Origin: Chryseobacterium indologenes
GTDB taxonomy: Bacteria > Bacteroidota > Bacteroidia > Flavobacteriales > Weeksellaceae
Assembly: GCA_016025055.1 (NCBI GenBank)
Contig: CP065590.1
Coordinates: 1,674,001-1,738,000 of the forward strand
Length of the DNA stretch: 64,000 nucleotides
Direction: 5' to 3'
Part shown: piece by piece, positions 54,430 to 62,754 of the stretch
Layout of the letters: every line of letters begins with the position of its first letter
How positions within the stretch are numbered: the stretch's first letter is position 1
Program-made: the position numbers and the translations under genes
Notes under the pieces: generated by a model
The model's input: only the letters and a program-made list of their open reading frames with translations
What the model was told of the DNA's origin: nothing
The model's database searches: none

Positions 54430-55278
54430 ATGTTTCTTACAGAATGTCCTAGAGATGCCATGCAGGGCTGGGGAGAGTTTATCCCTACTGATAAAAAAAT
54501 AGATTATATCAACTCCTTAATGGATGTTGGCTTTGACGTGTTGGATTGCCTGAGTTTTGTTTCTCCAAGAGCAATTCCGCAGATGGCTGATTCTGATGAG
54601 GTGGCTGAACATATTGATAAATCGCGTTCTAAGACTAAGGTTTCTGCCATTATCGGAAACTACAGAGGTGCAGAAAAAGCTTTGAAACACCAGTCAGTGG
54701 ATATTCTTGGGTTTCCGTTCTCGATTTCTGAGACTTTTCAGCACAGAAATACCAACAAGAGCCAGGAAGAAGCTTTTGATGAAATTATCAAAATGCTGGA
54801 ACTGGTAAAAAGCGAAGGAAAACAGCTGAATCTTTATTTTTCAATGGCATTCGGGAATCCGTATGGCGAAATGTGGAAATGGGAAGATGTAGACCATTGG
54901 GCACAGAGATTCTCAGAAGTAGGGATCAAAGATATTCTGCTTTCTGATACAACAGGCGTAGCAACTCCTGAAACAATCAGTCTTTTATTTGAAAAAATTC
55001 CTTCAAAATATCCTGAAATCAACTTTGGCGGGCATTTTCATAACCGTTACGAAGATTCTTATTCTAAACTGAAGGCAGCTTATGATCAGGGCTGCAGAAG
55101 ATTCGACAGTGCTATCAAAGGAATCGGAGGATGCCCTATGGCCAAGGATGATCTGGTAGGAAATATGCCTACAGAACAGGTCATCAACTTTATGAGTCTT
55201 GAAAAAGCAGACCATAAGCTGAACCTGTTAAACTTTGAAAGCTCTTATAATAAAGCGAAGGATATTTTCCATTTTTAA
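54430..55278 (+). CDS. Hydroxymethylglutaryl-CoA lyase
   Basis: A 282-residue DRE-TIM metallolyase that cleaves HMG-CoA to acetyl-CoA and acetoacetate in leucine degradation. FLTECPRDAMQGW holds the start motif; DVLDCLSFVSPRAIPQMADS, SDTTGVATPETI, HFHNRYEDSYSKLKAAYDQGCRRFDSAIKGIGGCPMAKD include the GIGGCP cysteine segment of the family, with metal histidines HFHN. Length is normal for the bacterial enzyme. Transcribed alone. Confidence 0.93.
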   Translation: MFLTECPRDAMQGWGEFIPTDKKIDYINSLMDVGFDVLDCLSFVSPRAIPQMADSDEVAEHIDKSRSKTKVSAIIGNYRGAEKALKHQSVDILGFPFSISETFQHRNTNKSQEEAFDEIIKMLELVKSEGKQLNLYFSMAFGNPYGEMWKWEDVDHWAQRFSEVGIKDILLSDTTGVATPETISLLFEKIPSKYPEINFGGHFHNRYEDSYSKLKAAYDQGCRRFDSAIKGIGGCPMAKDDLVGNMPTEQVINFMSLEKADHKLNLLNFESSYNKAKDIFHF

Positions 55279-55283
55279 AATGG

Positions 55284-55440
55284 TTTAAAAACGCCCGCAG
55301 ATTTAAAAAAATTACAGATAATAAAATCGAAATCTGTAAATCCTGCGTGAAAGTAAAACATAAATAGGAACGGGCTTTAGCCCGCTTTACTATAACAGGA
55401 ATCAATTGGCTTTAGCCAAAACCTAATTACATTCAACCAA
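55284..55440. repeat. Intergenic repeat with CGGGCTTTAGCCCG palindromes
   Basis: Between two + strand genes: an outer inverted repeat CGCAGATTT ... AAATCCTGCG and, inside it, two short palindromes, CGGGCTTTAGCCCG and TTGGCTTTAGCCAA. The sequence resembles flavobacterial dispersed repeats I have seen with the same GGCTTTAGCC core; the family link is by recall. Non-coding. Confidence 0.5.
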
Positions 55441-55452
55441 AACAAAAATATA

Positions 55453-56291
55453 ATGTCTCCAATCATTTCTCCTTCCGAATTAAAAGCATTGTCAACAGAA
55501 AATCTTATCATCCTCGATGCACGAACAGGAAAAGAGGTAAGGCAAAATTACCTTGAAAAACATATCAAAGGCGCCAGATTTATTGATCTGGATAAAGATT
55601 TGGCTGAGGTAGGGAAAGACGCTGCATTTGGAGGAAGACACCCGCTTCCGGCACTAGAGAAATTTGCGGAAACGCTTTCTGAACTGGGGATTGTTGAAGA
55701 TGCCCACATTATTGTTTATGATGATAAGAACGGATCGAATGCAGCTGCCAGAGCCTGGTGGATGCTAAGATCTTTTGATTCGAAAATGTACAGGTCCTCG
55801 ATGGCGGGATGCAGGCTGCAGAGAAAAGTGAGGTAGAGTTTTCATCCGGAGAAGAAATGGTTGAAAAAGCCCCATCGATTAAAAAAGAAGATTGGTCTCT
55901 GCCTGTTTCAAGGCTGGAAGTTGTTGAAAATGAGTTGAAAAATGAATCTTCTACAGTGATTGATGTGAGAGATGCCTACCGATACAGGGGAGAATCCGAA
56001 CCTATTGATTTGGTGGCCGGACATATTCCCGGAGCTATTAACATTCCGTTTTCTGAGAATCTTGATGAGAACGGGAGATTCCTGAGCCCTGAAGTTTTAA
56101 AGGCTAAATATGAAAATTTATTACAGGGAAAACCGGAACATTTGATTATCCATTGCGGTTCGGGAGTGACTGCTTGCCACACAATTTTAGCTTTAGCTCA
56201 TGCCGGATTTGAAATTCCTGATCTGTATGTAGGTTCATGGAGTGAGTGGAGCAGAAGGGAAGGAAAAGAAATTGCAAAAGATTATAAGTAA
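55453..56291 (+). pseudogene. Sulfurtransferase with two rhodanese domains, frameshifted
   Basis: A SseA/thiosulfate sulfurtransferase-like protein of about 279 residues. The N-terminal domain is intact (LDARTGKEVRQNYLEKHIKGARFIDLDKDLA; AHIIVYDDKNGSNAAARAWWMLRSFD). The frame breaks near 55779-55786 (TTCGAAAA); one extra base gives DGGMQAAEKSE and the second domain with active site IIHCGSGVTACHT. The cysteine and the CGSGVTA loop are the catalytic marks of 3-mercaptopyruvate sulfurtransferase/rhodanese. Likely a sequencing error. A start at 55453 gives the normal N terminus. Confidence 0.85.
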
Positions 56292-56293
56292 AT

Positions 56294-56445
56294 ATGGAAG
56301 CAGGATGCCGGAAGAGGGAAGTTATTAAAGACTCAGGAGAACTGAATCTTTTTGCTCATATAATTTCTGCAACAGGTTGTAACAAATTATATGAATATGC
56401 TGTCGCTTCCAGCCTCTCTCTTCCGGCTTTTTGCTTTATTAAAGC
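56294..56445. repeat. GGAAG/CTTCC intergenic repeat, copy 4
   Basis: Directly after the sulfurtransferase: ATGGAAGCAGGATGCCGGAAGAGGG on the left and CGCTTCCAGCCTCTCTCTTCCGGC on the right, long imperfect palindrome ending in CTTTTTGC. It may also act as terminator for both convergent genes. Confidence 0.55.
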
Positions 56446-56765
56446 ATTCCCAATTCAAACTTGGCTTCTTCACTCATCATATCCTTATTCCAGCTCGGTT
56501 CGAAAGTAAGCTCCAAATCAACACTTTTTACATGCTCTACTTCCGCTACCTTATCTTTTACCTCTTGTGGAAGGGTTTCAGCAACAGGACAGTTTGGGGT
56601 AGTAAGGGTCATTATAATTTTTACATCGGCATCATCGGAGATCTGTACGTCATAAATCAGCCCCAGTTCGTAGATGTCTACCGGAATTTCGGGGTCGTAT
56701 ACGGTTTTTAGTACGCTGATGATTTCCTCACCAATGTCAGCAATTTGATCGTCTGTAAATTTCAT
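56439..56765 (-). CDS. DUF59/MIP18 family iron-sulfur assembly protein
   Basis: A 108-residue protein of the DUF59 (SufT/PaaD-like) family. VLKTVYDPEIPVDIYELGLIYDVQISDDADVKIIMTLTTPNCPVAETLPQEV is the standard core with the conserved DPE and the CxV cysteine segment. Such proteins help mature Fe-S proteins. The next gene upstream starts 3 bp away (exonuclease), so the pair is an operon. Confidence 0.92.
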   Translation of the reverse strand: MKFTDDQIADIGEEIISVLKTVYDPEIPVDIYELGLIYDVQISDDADVKIIMTLTTPNCPVAETLPQEVKDKVAEVEHVKSVDLELTFEPSWNKDMMSEEAKFELGML

Positions 56766-56768
56766 TTT

Positions 56769-57470
56769 TTAATCTAGATTGATATTCCTTTTCAACAAAT
56801 CTTCCTGACGCATACGCCGGAAAATATTTGCCAAAGTTAAGACATCTTTTTCACAATAGTCAACAATTCGCTGCAAGTCTTTCTCTATGTAGTAAATTGA
56901 TGAAACCATTGAACCGTCAATATCATCCTTCGGAGTAGGAATACCAAAGACATGAGCAAGCAATTCCAGGGATACGAAACTTTTATAATCCCCGAATTTC
57001 CAAAGTTCCATAGTATCGATATGCGGAATTTCCCATGGTTTTTTTCCAAACATCTGGAAAGGGGCCGGAGGCTGCATTCCATTGATAAGATAACGTCTGG
57101 CAATCCACGGAAAATCAAATTCTTTCCCATTGTGAGCACAGAGGATCACATTGTAAAGTCTCGGGCTGTTGAAAATCTCTCCAAACTCCTGAAGCATTTT
57201 CTTTTCATCATGCCCCGAAAAGCTTTTAATTTTCAGAGTATCATTCTTCTCAACCATTCCGATGGTGATGCAGATAATCTTTCCGAACTCAGCCATAATG
57301 CCGGCTCTTTCATAAAAATTTTCTGCCGAGACCTCTTCTTTTCTCTGGAATTTTGTTTTTTTGTCCCAGAGATACTGATCGGTTTCGGATAATTCGTTCC
57401 AGGATCCGGCCTGTGGAACGGTCTCAATATCAAGAAATAATACTCTCTCTAGTGGAATGTTCTGTATCAT
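56769..57470 (-). CDS. 3'-5' exonuclease of the PolB-exo2 (DEDDy) type
   Basis: A 233-residue predicted exonuclease. Exo I: LFLDIETVPQAGSW; Exo II: VILCAHNGKEFDFPWIARRYL; Exo III: IVDYCEKDVLTLANIF (Y-x3-D type). The family (DNA_pol_B_exo2) is common in Bacteroidota and acts on nucleic acid ends; the physiological substrate is unknown. The start MIQNIPLERVLFLDIE fits. It lies 3 bp upstream of the DUF59 gene and 15 bp after the tRNA-binding-protein gene. Confidence 0.88.
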   Translation of the reverse strand: MIQNIPLERVLFLDIETVPQAGSWNELSETDQYLWDKKTKFQRKEEVSAENFYERAGIMAEFGKIICITIGMVEKNDTLKIKSFSGHDEKKMLQEFGEIFNSPRLYNVILCAHNGKEFDFPWIARRYLINGMQPPAPFQMFGKKPWEIPHIDTMELWKFGDYKSFVSLELLAHVFGIPTPKDDIDGSMVSSIYYIEKDLQRIVDYCEKDVLTLANIFRRMRQEDLLKRNINLD

Positions 57471-57485
57471 GAGTGTTTTTTTTGC

Positions 57486-57833
57486 TTATCCTACCTGCAT
57501 ACCGTTTTTGGTGGGTAATGAAGGACTTAAAAGTGTAACGTCTTTTTTATCTTCTCCATATAAACCAAGCACAAGGCATTCACTGAAAAAATTGGCAATC
57601 TGTTTTTTAGGAAAATTAACTACGGCTAAAATCTGTTTGCCTACTAACTCTTCCTTTTCGTATAAGGAAGTAATCTGCGCGGATGATTTTCTGATACCCA
57701 GCTCTCCAAAATCTATTTCCAGCTGATAGGAAGGGTTTCTTGCTTTTTCAAAATCACTCACGGAGATAATGGTTCCGCATCGGATATCTATTTTTTCAAA
57801 ATCTGCCCAGGTGATGTCTGGTTTTGTTGTCAT
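57486..57833 (-). CDS. tRNA-binding domain protein (CsaA-like)
   Basis: A 115-residue OB-fold protein of the CsaA/YgjH family. KIDIRCGTIISVSDFEKARNPSYQLEIDFGELGIRKSSAQIT and KQILAVVNFPKKQIANFFSECLVLGL are the conserved stretches. Members bind tRNA or act as chaperones. Its start overlaps the stop of the metallopeptidase-like gene by four bases (ATGA). Confidence 0.93.
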   Translation of the reverse strand: MTTKPDITWADFEKIDIRCGTIISVSDFEKARNPSYQLEIDFGELGIRKSSAQITSLYEKEELVGKQILAVVNFPKKQIANFFSECLVLGLYGEDKKDVTLLSPSLPTKNGMQVG

Positions 57834-58339
57834 GGTAATGTATTAATTAATTGTTCAACTTCTGTTTTCTGTTCTGCATATTTTTGTTGTAGAATGGAGC
57901 CTTCGCCCATTCTTTTATAATATTCCAACGCTTTTCCACCGAAGAATTTTTTATGAAAATCTGAAACTTCCGGAATTTGTGGAAACACTTTATGGAAAAG
58001 CATTTCGTAATAGGCCTGAAACTCTCTTTCATTTTTATCTTCTATCACTTGACCCGGAGCTTTTTGTCTTACATGAAGCATTTCATGGGCGACCATGTTC
58101 AATACAAGGTTCAGATCAAAATCAAATAAATTTTGAGGAATCATTACTTTTTGTGGCCCTCCAAGTTCACCTTCTGCAGTAAGAAGCATTGAAGTAGGAG
58201 ATAACTCCTGCCTGAATCCAAACCCCGCAAAGTTTTCATGTTCCAGATTAAAAGAATGAATCAGGTACCTGGCCGCATCCAGGATCTGGTTGTGTTCTTT
58301 ATATGCCTCAAGGTGTAGATTAACCTGTTCGAAATTCAT
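57830..58339 (-). CDS. Hypothetical HExxH protein
   Basis: A 169-residue soluble protein. NLVLNMVAHEMLHVRQKAPG contains HEMLH, the zinc-metallopeptidase motif, followed by a helical EREFQAYYEMLFH stretch that may hold a third ligand. The fold resembles small SprT/gluzincin-like proteins, but no family is recognised. It overlaps the CsaA-like gene by four bases, so the two are coupled. Confidence 0.75.
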   Translation of the reverse strand: MNFEQVNLHLEAYKEHNQILDAARYLIHSFNLEHENFAGFGFRQELSPTSMLLTAEGELGGPQKVMIPQNLFDFDLNLVLNMVAHEMLHVRQKAPGQVIEDKNEREFQAYYEMLFHKVFPQIPEVSDFHKKFFGGKALEYYKRMGEGSILQQKYAEQKTEVEQLINTLP

Positions 58340-58453
58340 TGGGCTTATGTTTTATAACAAATGTATTAAAATATTGAGAATTAAGGAAAAGTCTGATAGT
58401 CTTAAAAAACGGTAAAAATTTTAAATCGGATTATCTGTTACCAATCGATTAAT

Positions 58454-58483
58454 AAAAACAGGTTCTGAATTATTCAGAACCTG
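58454..58483 (-). terminator. Intrinsic terminator after the universal stress protein gene
   Basis: CAGGTTCTGAA / TTCAGAACCTG hairpin; the minus strand continues with a T run. Confidence 0.8.
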
Positions 58484-58561
58484 ACAAACAGATTAAGTGT
58501 AAAATTTAGCCTTTAAAAGGCAAAAAGGATAATTCAAATGCTGACAGATTTTTATTGATTC

Positions 58562-59388
58562 TTAATCTATGTTTAAGGGGATTGATAATAAAGGAACTTT
58601 ATTTTTATAAGCCATACTGGCGGTCTTGCTTCGATGAAACAGGGATTCCAGAAGATTGTATCTGTGAGGAATCATAGTGAGTAGATCCGGATTGGTAAGC
58701 TTTACTTCTTCTTCAATAGCCTTGATGACTTCAGCGGATTGAATCATTTTGAAACTGTATTTGATATCATCAAGATCATATCCGGAATTCAGATCAATAT
58801 CATGAATGACTTCGTTGAAATCTTCCAGACTTTCACTCACATTGAATACCTCAATTTCGGAACTGAATTCATTGACGAAATTATAAATGTCATTCATCGC
58901 AGACCACGTCATCCCTCTGTGATGATCGTAAGCGAAAAGAATTTTTCGGATACCGGTGTATTCAATATGGGCAGGAATAATGAGAACAGGCTTTTTGACC
59001 TTATGAATGGACATCGTTACGGTATTTCCCAAAAGCCGCTGTTCAAGGGTCTTTTCTGCCATTCCCATCACTATAAAATCGCCGTTTGTGTTTTGGATAC
59101 AACGATGAAGCTCTTCAATAAAATTTCCGGATGCCAGATAATGGCTGGCATCTATAGAATATAACTCACTGAGCTCAGAAGCTTTATCCTCAAGTTTTTT
59201 TTGATTCTTAAGCGTTTGCACATATAAAAAAAATCTGCAGAGGCCTGGGCATTTAAGGCATGAATGGAGACGCTCTGCAAATTAAAAAGCACTATTTTAT
59301 ATTGATTTTCTTTTGCCATAGAAGCAGCGTAATGGGTTGCATTTTCTGCTTCCGGGGAAAAATCTGTACATACAACTATTGTTTTCAT
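58562..59388 (-). pseudogene. Two-domain universal stress protein, frameshifted
   Basis: About 275 residues with two UspA domains. N-terminal: MKTIVVCTDFSPEAENATHYAASMAKENQYKIVLFNLQ; the C-terminal half has IRKILFAYDHHRGMTWSAMND. The frame breaks at an A8 run on the plus strand (59226-59233); one extra base gives ADFFLYVQTLKNQKKLEDKAS and connects to FIVMGMAEKTLEQRLLGNTVTMSIHKVKKPVLIIP, the nucleotide-binding end of domain 1. Role: stress response, ATP-binding likely. Probably a sequencing error. Confidence 0.85.
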
Positions 59389-59618
59389 TGTAATGAAATT
59401 GATGAAGCAAAAGTAGGATCGGAGAAGGTCAGAACTTATTAAAAATAATGTGACATTGCATAAAATGATGATGAAATGTCTTTTTCCGGTGATGAAGCGT
59501 TTGTTTCCATTTGAACGGTATTATTTAACGTTTCATTTACGGTTTTAGCGGTCTCGTCCAGAATGCACAGGTGTTTTACTAAATCTATTTCTATATTTAC
59601 ATTCACAAAATTCCGTAC

Positions 59619-60737
59619 ATGAACAGGATTTCTACCATCAGGAAAAATATAGTACGATATAAAAAATTTCTTTCAGCAATGAAAAGAAGACTGGCTATCT
59701 GGGCCGTCGCCATCGTGACGTTCTGTCTTTTTTCTTATCTTATTGATCCCTTTGATCCTGTTTGGAAAAATTACCTGGAGACTCCTCTTAAAATGATCAT
59801 TGAAGATGCTTTGTGGGTATTCTTCTTTTCGGCGATTATCTCAGAAGTAAGTATCCTTATTGATAAAAGTCTCAATAAGCTGCTTCCCTGGAAAGACAGA
59901 ACGGTACAAAGACTGCTTGTTCAGGGTGTTCTTCAGATTATCGGAAGTGTGGTGATGGTGATGATTATTAATTTCATTGTGGATTGTACTTCAGATAATA
60001 TACCGGAAATGGATACCCGCAAGGAATATACTTTGCTGGGACAATGGATCGCCACAAATATTGTAGTATCACTTACAATCAGTGCTTTCAATACTGTAGA
60101 TTACCTGCTGGAAAACTGGAAAAAAACAGCCGTTGAAGCAGCACAGCATAAACTGAGAGCCTCCAAACATAAACAGGCCGCCATGGCAGCAGAACTGCAG
60201 GCACTTAAACTCCAGATTGATCCTCATTTTATTTTTAATAACCTAAGTGTCCTTTCTGAATTGATCCTCGAAGACCAGCAGCTCGGATATGAATATTCAG
60301 AGAAATTTGCACGGGTTTACCGGTATCTGCTGGTGAATTCAAAGAAAGATATTATTGCTGTAGAAGAAGAACTTAAATTTTTAGAATCCTATATTTTCCT
60401 GATTGAAAAAAGAATAGGCGAAGGTGTAGTGTTTAAAATTGATATCAGAGAAGAGTACAGAAATATGTATACCCTTCCGCTATCTCTGCAGTTGCTTGTT
60501 GAAAATGCTATTAAACACAATCAAACCTCAAAATCAAATCCTTTGGAAATAGAGGTTTACACCACTTCAGATAAAGAACTCGTAGTTTCCAATACTTTTT
60601 TACCCTTGATCAATAAGCCGGATTCTTCAGGAGTTGGGTTAACCAATATCGTTGCCAGATATGAGATCCTGGGATACACAAAACCCATTATAGAAAAAAC
60701 TGAAAATAAATTTATTGTAAAACTTCCGTTGATATGA
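59619..60737 (+). CDS. LytS-type sensor histidine kinase
   Basis: A 372-residue membrane kinase with four helices in the first 165 residues. ALKLQIDPHFIFNNLSVLSELILE is the His_kinase phosphoacceptor box; LVENAIKHNQTS is the ATPase N box; SGVGLTNIVARYEIL the G box. The coding region ends in an ATGA overlap with the regulator gene. It should phosphorylate that regulator. The start MNRISTIRK gives a short basic cytoplasmic end. Confidence 0.93.
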   Translation: MNRISTIRKNIVRYKKFLSAMKRRLAIWAVAIVTFCLFSYLIDPFDPVWKNYLETPLKMIIEDALWVFFFSAIISEVSILIDKSLNKLLPWKDRTVQRLLVQGVLQIIGSVVMVMIINFIVDCTSDNIPEMDTRKEYTLLGQWIATNIVVSLTISAFNTVDYLLENWKKTAVEAAQHKLRASKHKQAAMAAELQALKLQIDPHFIFNNLSVLSELILEDQQLGYEYSEKFARVYRYLLVNSKKDIIAVEEELKFLESYIFLIEKRIGEGVVFKIDIREEYRNMYTLPLSLQLLVENAIKHNQTSKSNPLEIEVYTTSDKELVVSNTFLPLINKPDSSGVGLTNIVARYEILGYTKPIIEKTENKFIVKLPLI

Positions 60738-61498
60738 AGATAAATAAAATTTTAATAGTCGAGGATGAAAAACCCAATGCAGACAGGCTCAAGAGACTTT
60801 TGCTAAAGTTAAGGCCCCACCTCGAAATATTATCTGTAGAAGACTCCATTACCTCAACAGTAGATTGGCTGCAGAACAATGTTGTTCCGGATATTATTAT
60901 GATGGATATCCGTCTTGCCGATGGACTGAGCTTCGAAATATTCAATAAACATGAAATAAAAAGCGCTGTTATTTTTACCACCGCTTATGATGAGTATGCT
61001 GTACAGGCTTTTAAATATAACAGTGTCGACTACCTTTTAAAACCTATTGAAGAGGATGAGCTTGATGCCGCCCTGAAACGCTATGAAACCTTTATGGAAT
61101 CCGTGCCCGTTGTAGGGTCAGCCATCGAAGGCCTGCTCAATTATCTTCAGCCTAAAGATTACAGAAAACGTTTCCTTATCCCGCACAGAGACGGATATAA
61201 AACGGTTTTAGCCGAAGATATTCTCTATTTTTACACTGAATTGGGAATCAGTAAAGCCATGCTGAACAGCGGAATTATTGAAAATATTCCTCAAACTCTG
61301 GAAGAACTTGAAAAACAACTCGATCCAAAAATATTTTTCCGGGCTAACAGACAGTTTATCATTCATATCGATTCTGTAAAGCAGGTGTTTAATCACTTTA
61401 ATGGAAAGCTCAAGCTGGAACTTAGAAAACAACCGGATATGGAAGTGATTGTAAGCCGGGAAAAAGCTTCTATTTTCAAATCATGGATGGATTATTAA
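60734..61498 (+). CDS. LytTR-family response regulator
   Basis: A 254-residue regulator overlapping the kinase gene by four bases. Receiver: LIVEDEKPNADRL, phosphoacceptor D58 in IIMMDIRL, FTTAYDEYAVQAF, and KPI. LytTR domain: RDGYKTVLAEDILYFYTELGISKAMLNSG ... PKIFFRANRQFIIHIDSVKQVFNHFNGKLKLEL. The 21-bp-spaced TACGGTT repeats in the nearby divergent region (62539-62686) are candidate binding sites. Confidence 0.94.
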   Translation: MKINKILIVEDEKPNADRLKRLLLKLRPHLEILSVEDSITSTVDWLQNNVVPDIIMMDIRLADGLSFEIFNKHEIKSAVIFTTAYDEYAVQAFKYNSVDYLLKPIEEDELDAALKRYETFMESVPVVGSAIEGLLNYLQPKDYRKRFLIPHRDGYKTVLAEDILYFYTELGISKAMLNSGIIENIPQTLEELEKQLDPKIFFRANRQFIIHIDSVKQVFNHFNGKLKLELRKQPDMEVIVSREKASIFKSWMDY

Positions 61499-61855
61499 GA
61501 AAGGAAGTCGGAGACTGGAAGAAAAAAGCTCCTGAAGCCTGAAAAGTAAATGACAATGGTTTATCTAATGTCTAATACACTTCAGCCTCCAATTACCTTT
61601 CTAAAATTTGAAGTTGCCTGAAAGTGGCAACTTTTATTTTTCCTGTTCTCATGTGTCATATCATTCAAAAATCCCTTCATGAGTAGTTCGTGAAGGGATC
61701 AGGATATAAAGAAACAGTTATGATTTATTGGGGGCTCTTTAGTTCACTTAAGAAAATCGTAGATTTTTAAAAACTTTTGTGTACTTATTTTTTCAAAATT
61801 TGTCACTTTAAAATTTAAAAAGCTTTTGTGACTTTTGTGGTTCAATAAAAAACAT
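61499..61855. repeat. Intergenic region with repeats and terminators
   Basis: About 350 non-coding bases. A degenerate GGAAG repeat (copy 5: GGAAGTCGGAGACTGGAAG ... CTTCAGCCTCC) follows the regulator stop. Terminator hairpin AAGTTGCC/GGCAACTT then T run (about 61609-61641, + strand). A second hairpin ATCCCTTCA/TGAAGGGAT near 61671-61699. Then a 'cttttgtgacttttgtgg' tract of the kind seen in flavobacterial repeats. No gene. Confidence 0.55.
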
Positions 61856-62449
61856 TTACAAAGGAATCGCATACCCTAATGAAACAGCAAACCCTCTGTT
61901 TTTTACATTCACTCCTTTTTCGTCTGAAATATTGCTCAATCCCAGGTTATATCTTCCGTCTACAATAAGTTTTCCCGGACCTGCAGGAATAGCGACTCCT
62001 GCCCCCATCTGCAATCCAAAATCTAAAGTTTTTGTTTTTCCGTATGCTGCTTTTATTTTATCACTTTTTCCTACAAGAAAACCAATTGAAGGTCCCGCAT
62101 TTACATATACCGGGCCGAAACTGTATTTTGCCAGCACCGGAATCTCGATATAATTGAAGTTGTAGGTCTGGTTTCCAAAATGGTTTTTGATCCTGGTTCC
62201 TTTACTTATAAAATTGACTTCCGGCTGTACAGAAAAATTTTGTAATCCCGTCTGGATATTCACGCCCAGACCAGCCTGAAATGATGTTTTAGACTTTTCG
62301 CCATCCATATTTTTAATCGATTGTGTAGCGATAGTAATTCCCACTTTAGGAATCAGTTCAATACCTGAATCTTTTTTTGTGTCCTTGGTTTGCTGAGCCT
62401 GTAATCCCAATCCTAATACTACTGCTGTGATTGCTAAAAACTTTTTCAT
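61856..62449 (-). CDS. PorT-family outer-membrane beta-barrel protein
   Basis: A 197-residue exported barrel. Signal peptide FLAITAVVLGLGLQAQ; strand-like segments ELIPKVGITIATQSIK, SFQAGLGVNIQTGLQNFSVQPEVNFISKG, VYVNAGPSIGFLVGKSDK, LIVDGRYNLGLSNISDEKG, and final strand FAVSLGYAIPL. Matches outer-membrane beta-barrel domain 2. Divergent from the RND efflux operon; one 21-bp-spaced repeat pair lies about 90-120 bp before its start. Confidence 0.85.
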   Translation of the reverse strand: MKKFLAITAVVLGLGLQAQQTKDTKKDSGIELIPKVGITIATQSIKNMDGEKSKTSFQAGLGVNIQTGLQNFSVQPEVNFISKGTRIKNHFGNQTYNFNYIEIPVLAKYSFGPVYVNAGPSIGFLVGKSDKIKAAYGKTKTLDFGLQMGAGVAIPAGPGKLIVDGRYNLGLSNISDEKGVNVKNRGFAVSLGYAIPL

Positions 62450-62538
62450 TTGATAAAATTTAAATTATTGATTTGTTTTTGGGTTGATTAACAATGCGAA
62501 ATTAGAGTGCAGAATATCCTTGACTGAAAGTTTTACAA

Positions 62539-62569
62539 GTGAACCGTAGAAATTAAAATGCCAACCGTA
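62539..62569 (-). promoter_or_regulatory. Candidate LytTR site toward the barrel gene
   Basis: On the minus strand TACGGTTGG (from 62569) and TACGGTTCAC (from 62548) lie 21 bp apart, about two helical turns, facing the barrel gene start at 62449. LytTR regulators classically bind two direct repeats of about 9 bp with this spacing. Confidence 0.55.
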
Positions 62570-62654
62570 TTTTTGTATTGATTAAATGTAAAAGAACCGT
62601 TTTTATGGCTTCAAACTGCATAAACAGGCACTTTTCTTTTCATTTTTCGTATCA

Positions 62655-62686
62655 TACGGTTCACCTGCCATTAATTACGGTTCACC
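62655..62686 (+). promoter_or_regulatory. Candidate LytTR site toward the RND operon
   Basis: Direct repeats TACGGTTCACC at 62655-62665 and 62676-62686, identical and 21 bp apart, facing the adaptor gene start at 62755. Mirrors the pair on the other side. Confidence 0.6.
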
Positions 62687-62754
62687 CGATTTCTGAGTGG
62701 ATAACCTTATTATATGACCTTATTTTGCTCCTGTAAAATTTAAAATCAAATGTT

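Larger units (their letters stand above)
62450..62754. other. Divergent promoter region
   Basis: About 305 bases between the barrel gene (-) and the RND operon (+). It contains two 21-bp-spaced pairs of TACGGTT repeats, annotated separately, and one isolated GAACCGTT at 62594-62601. No RNA gene or open frame is seen. Confidence 0.6.

Noticed and set aside
59513..59546. ACGG/ACGT words upstream of the 59619 kinase gene as an autoregulatory LytTR site
   Set aside because: The spacings are 13 and 11 bp, not 21, and the words are degenerate.
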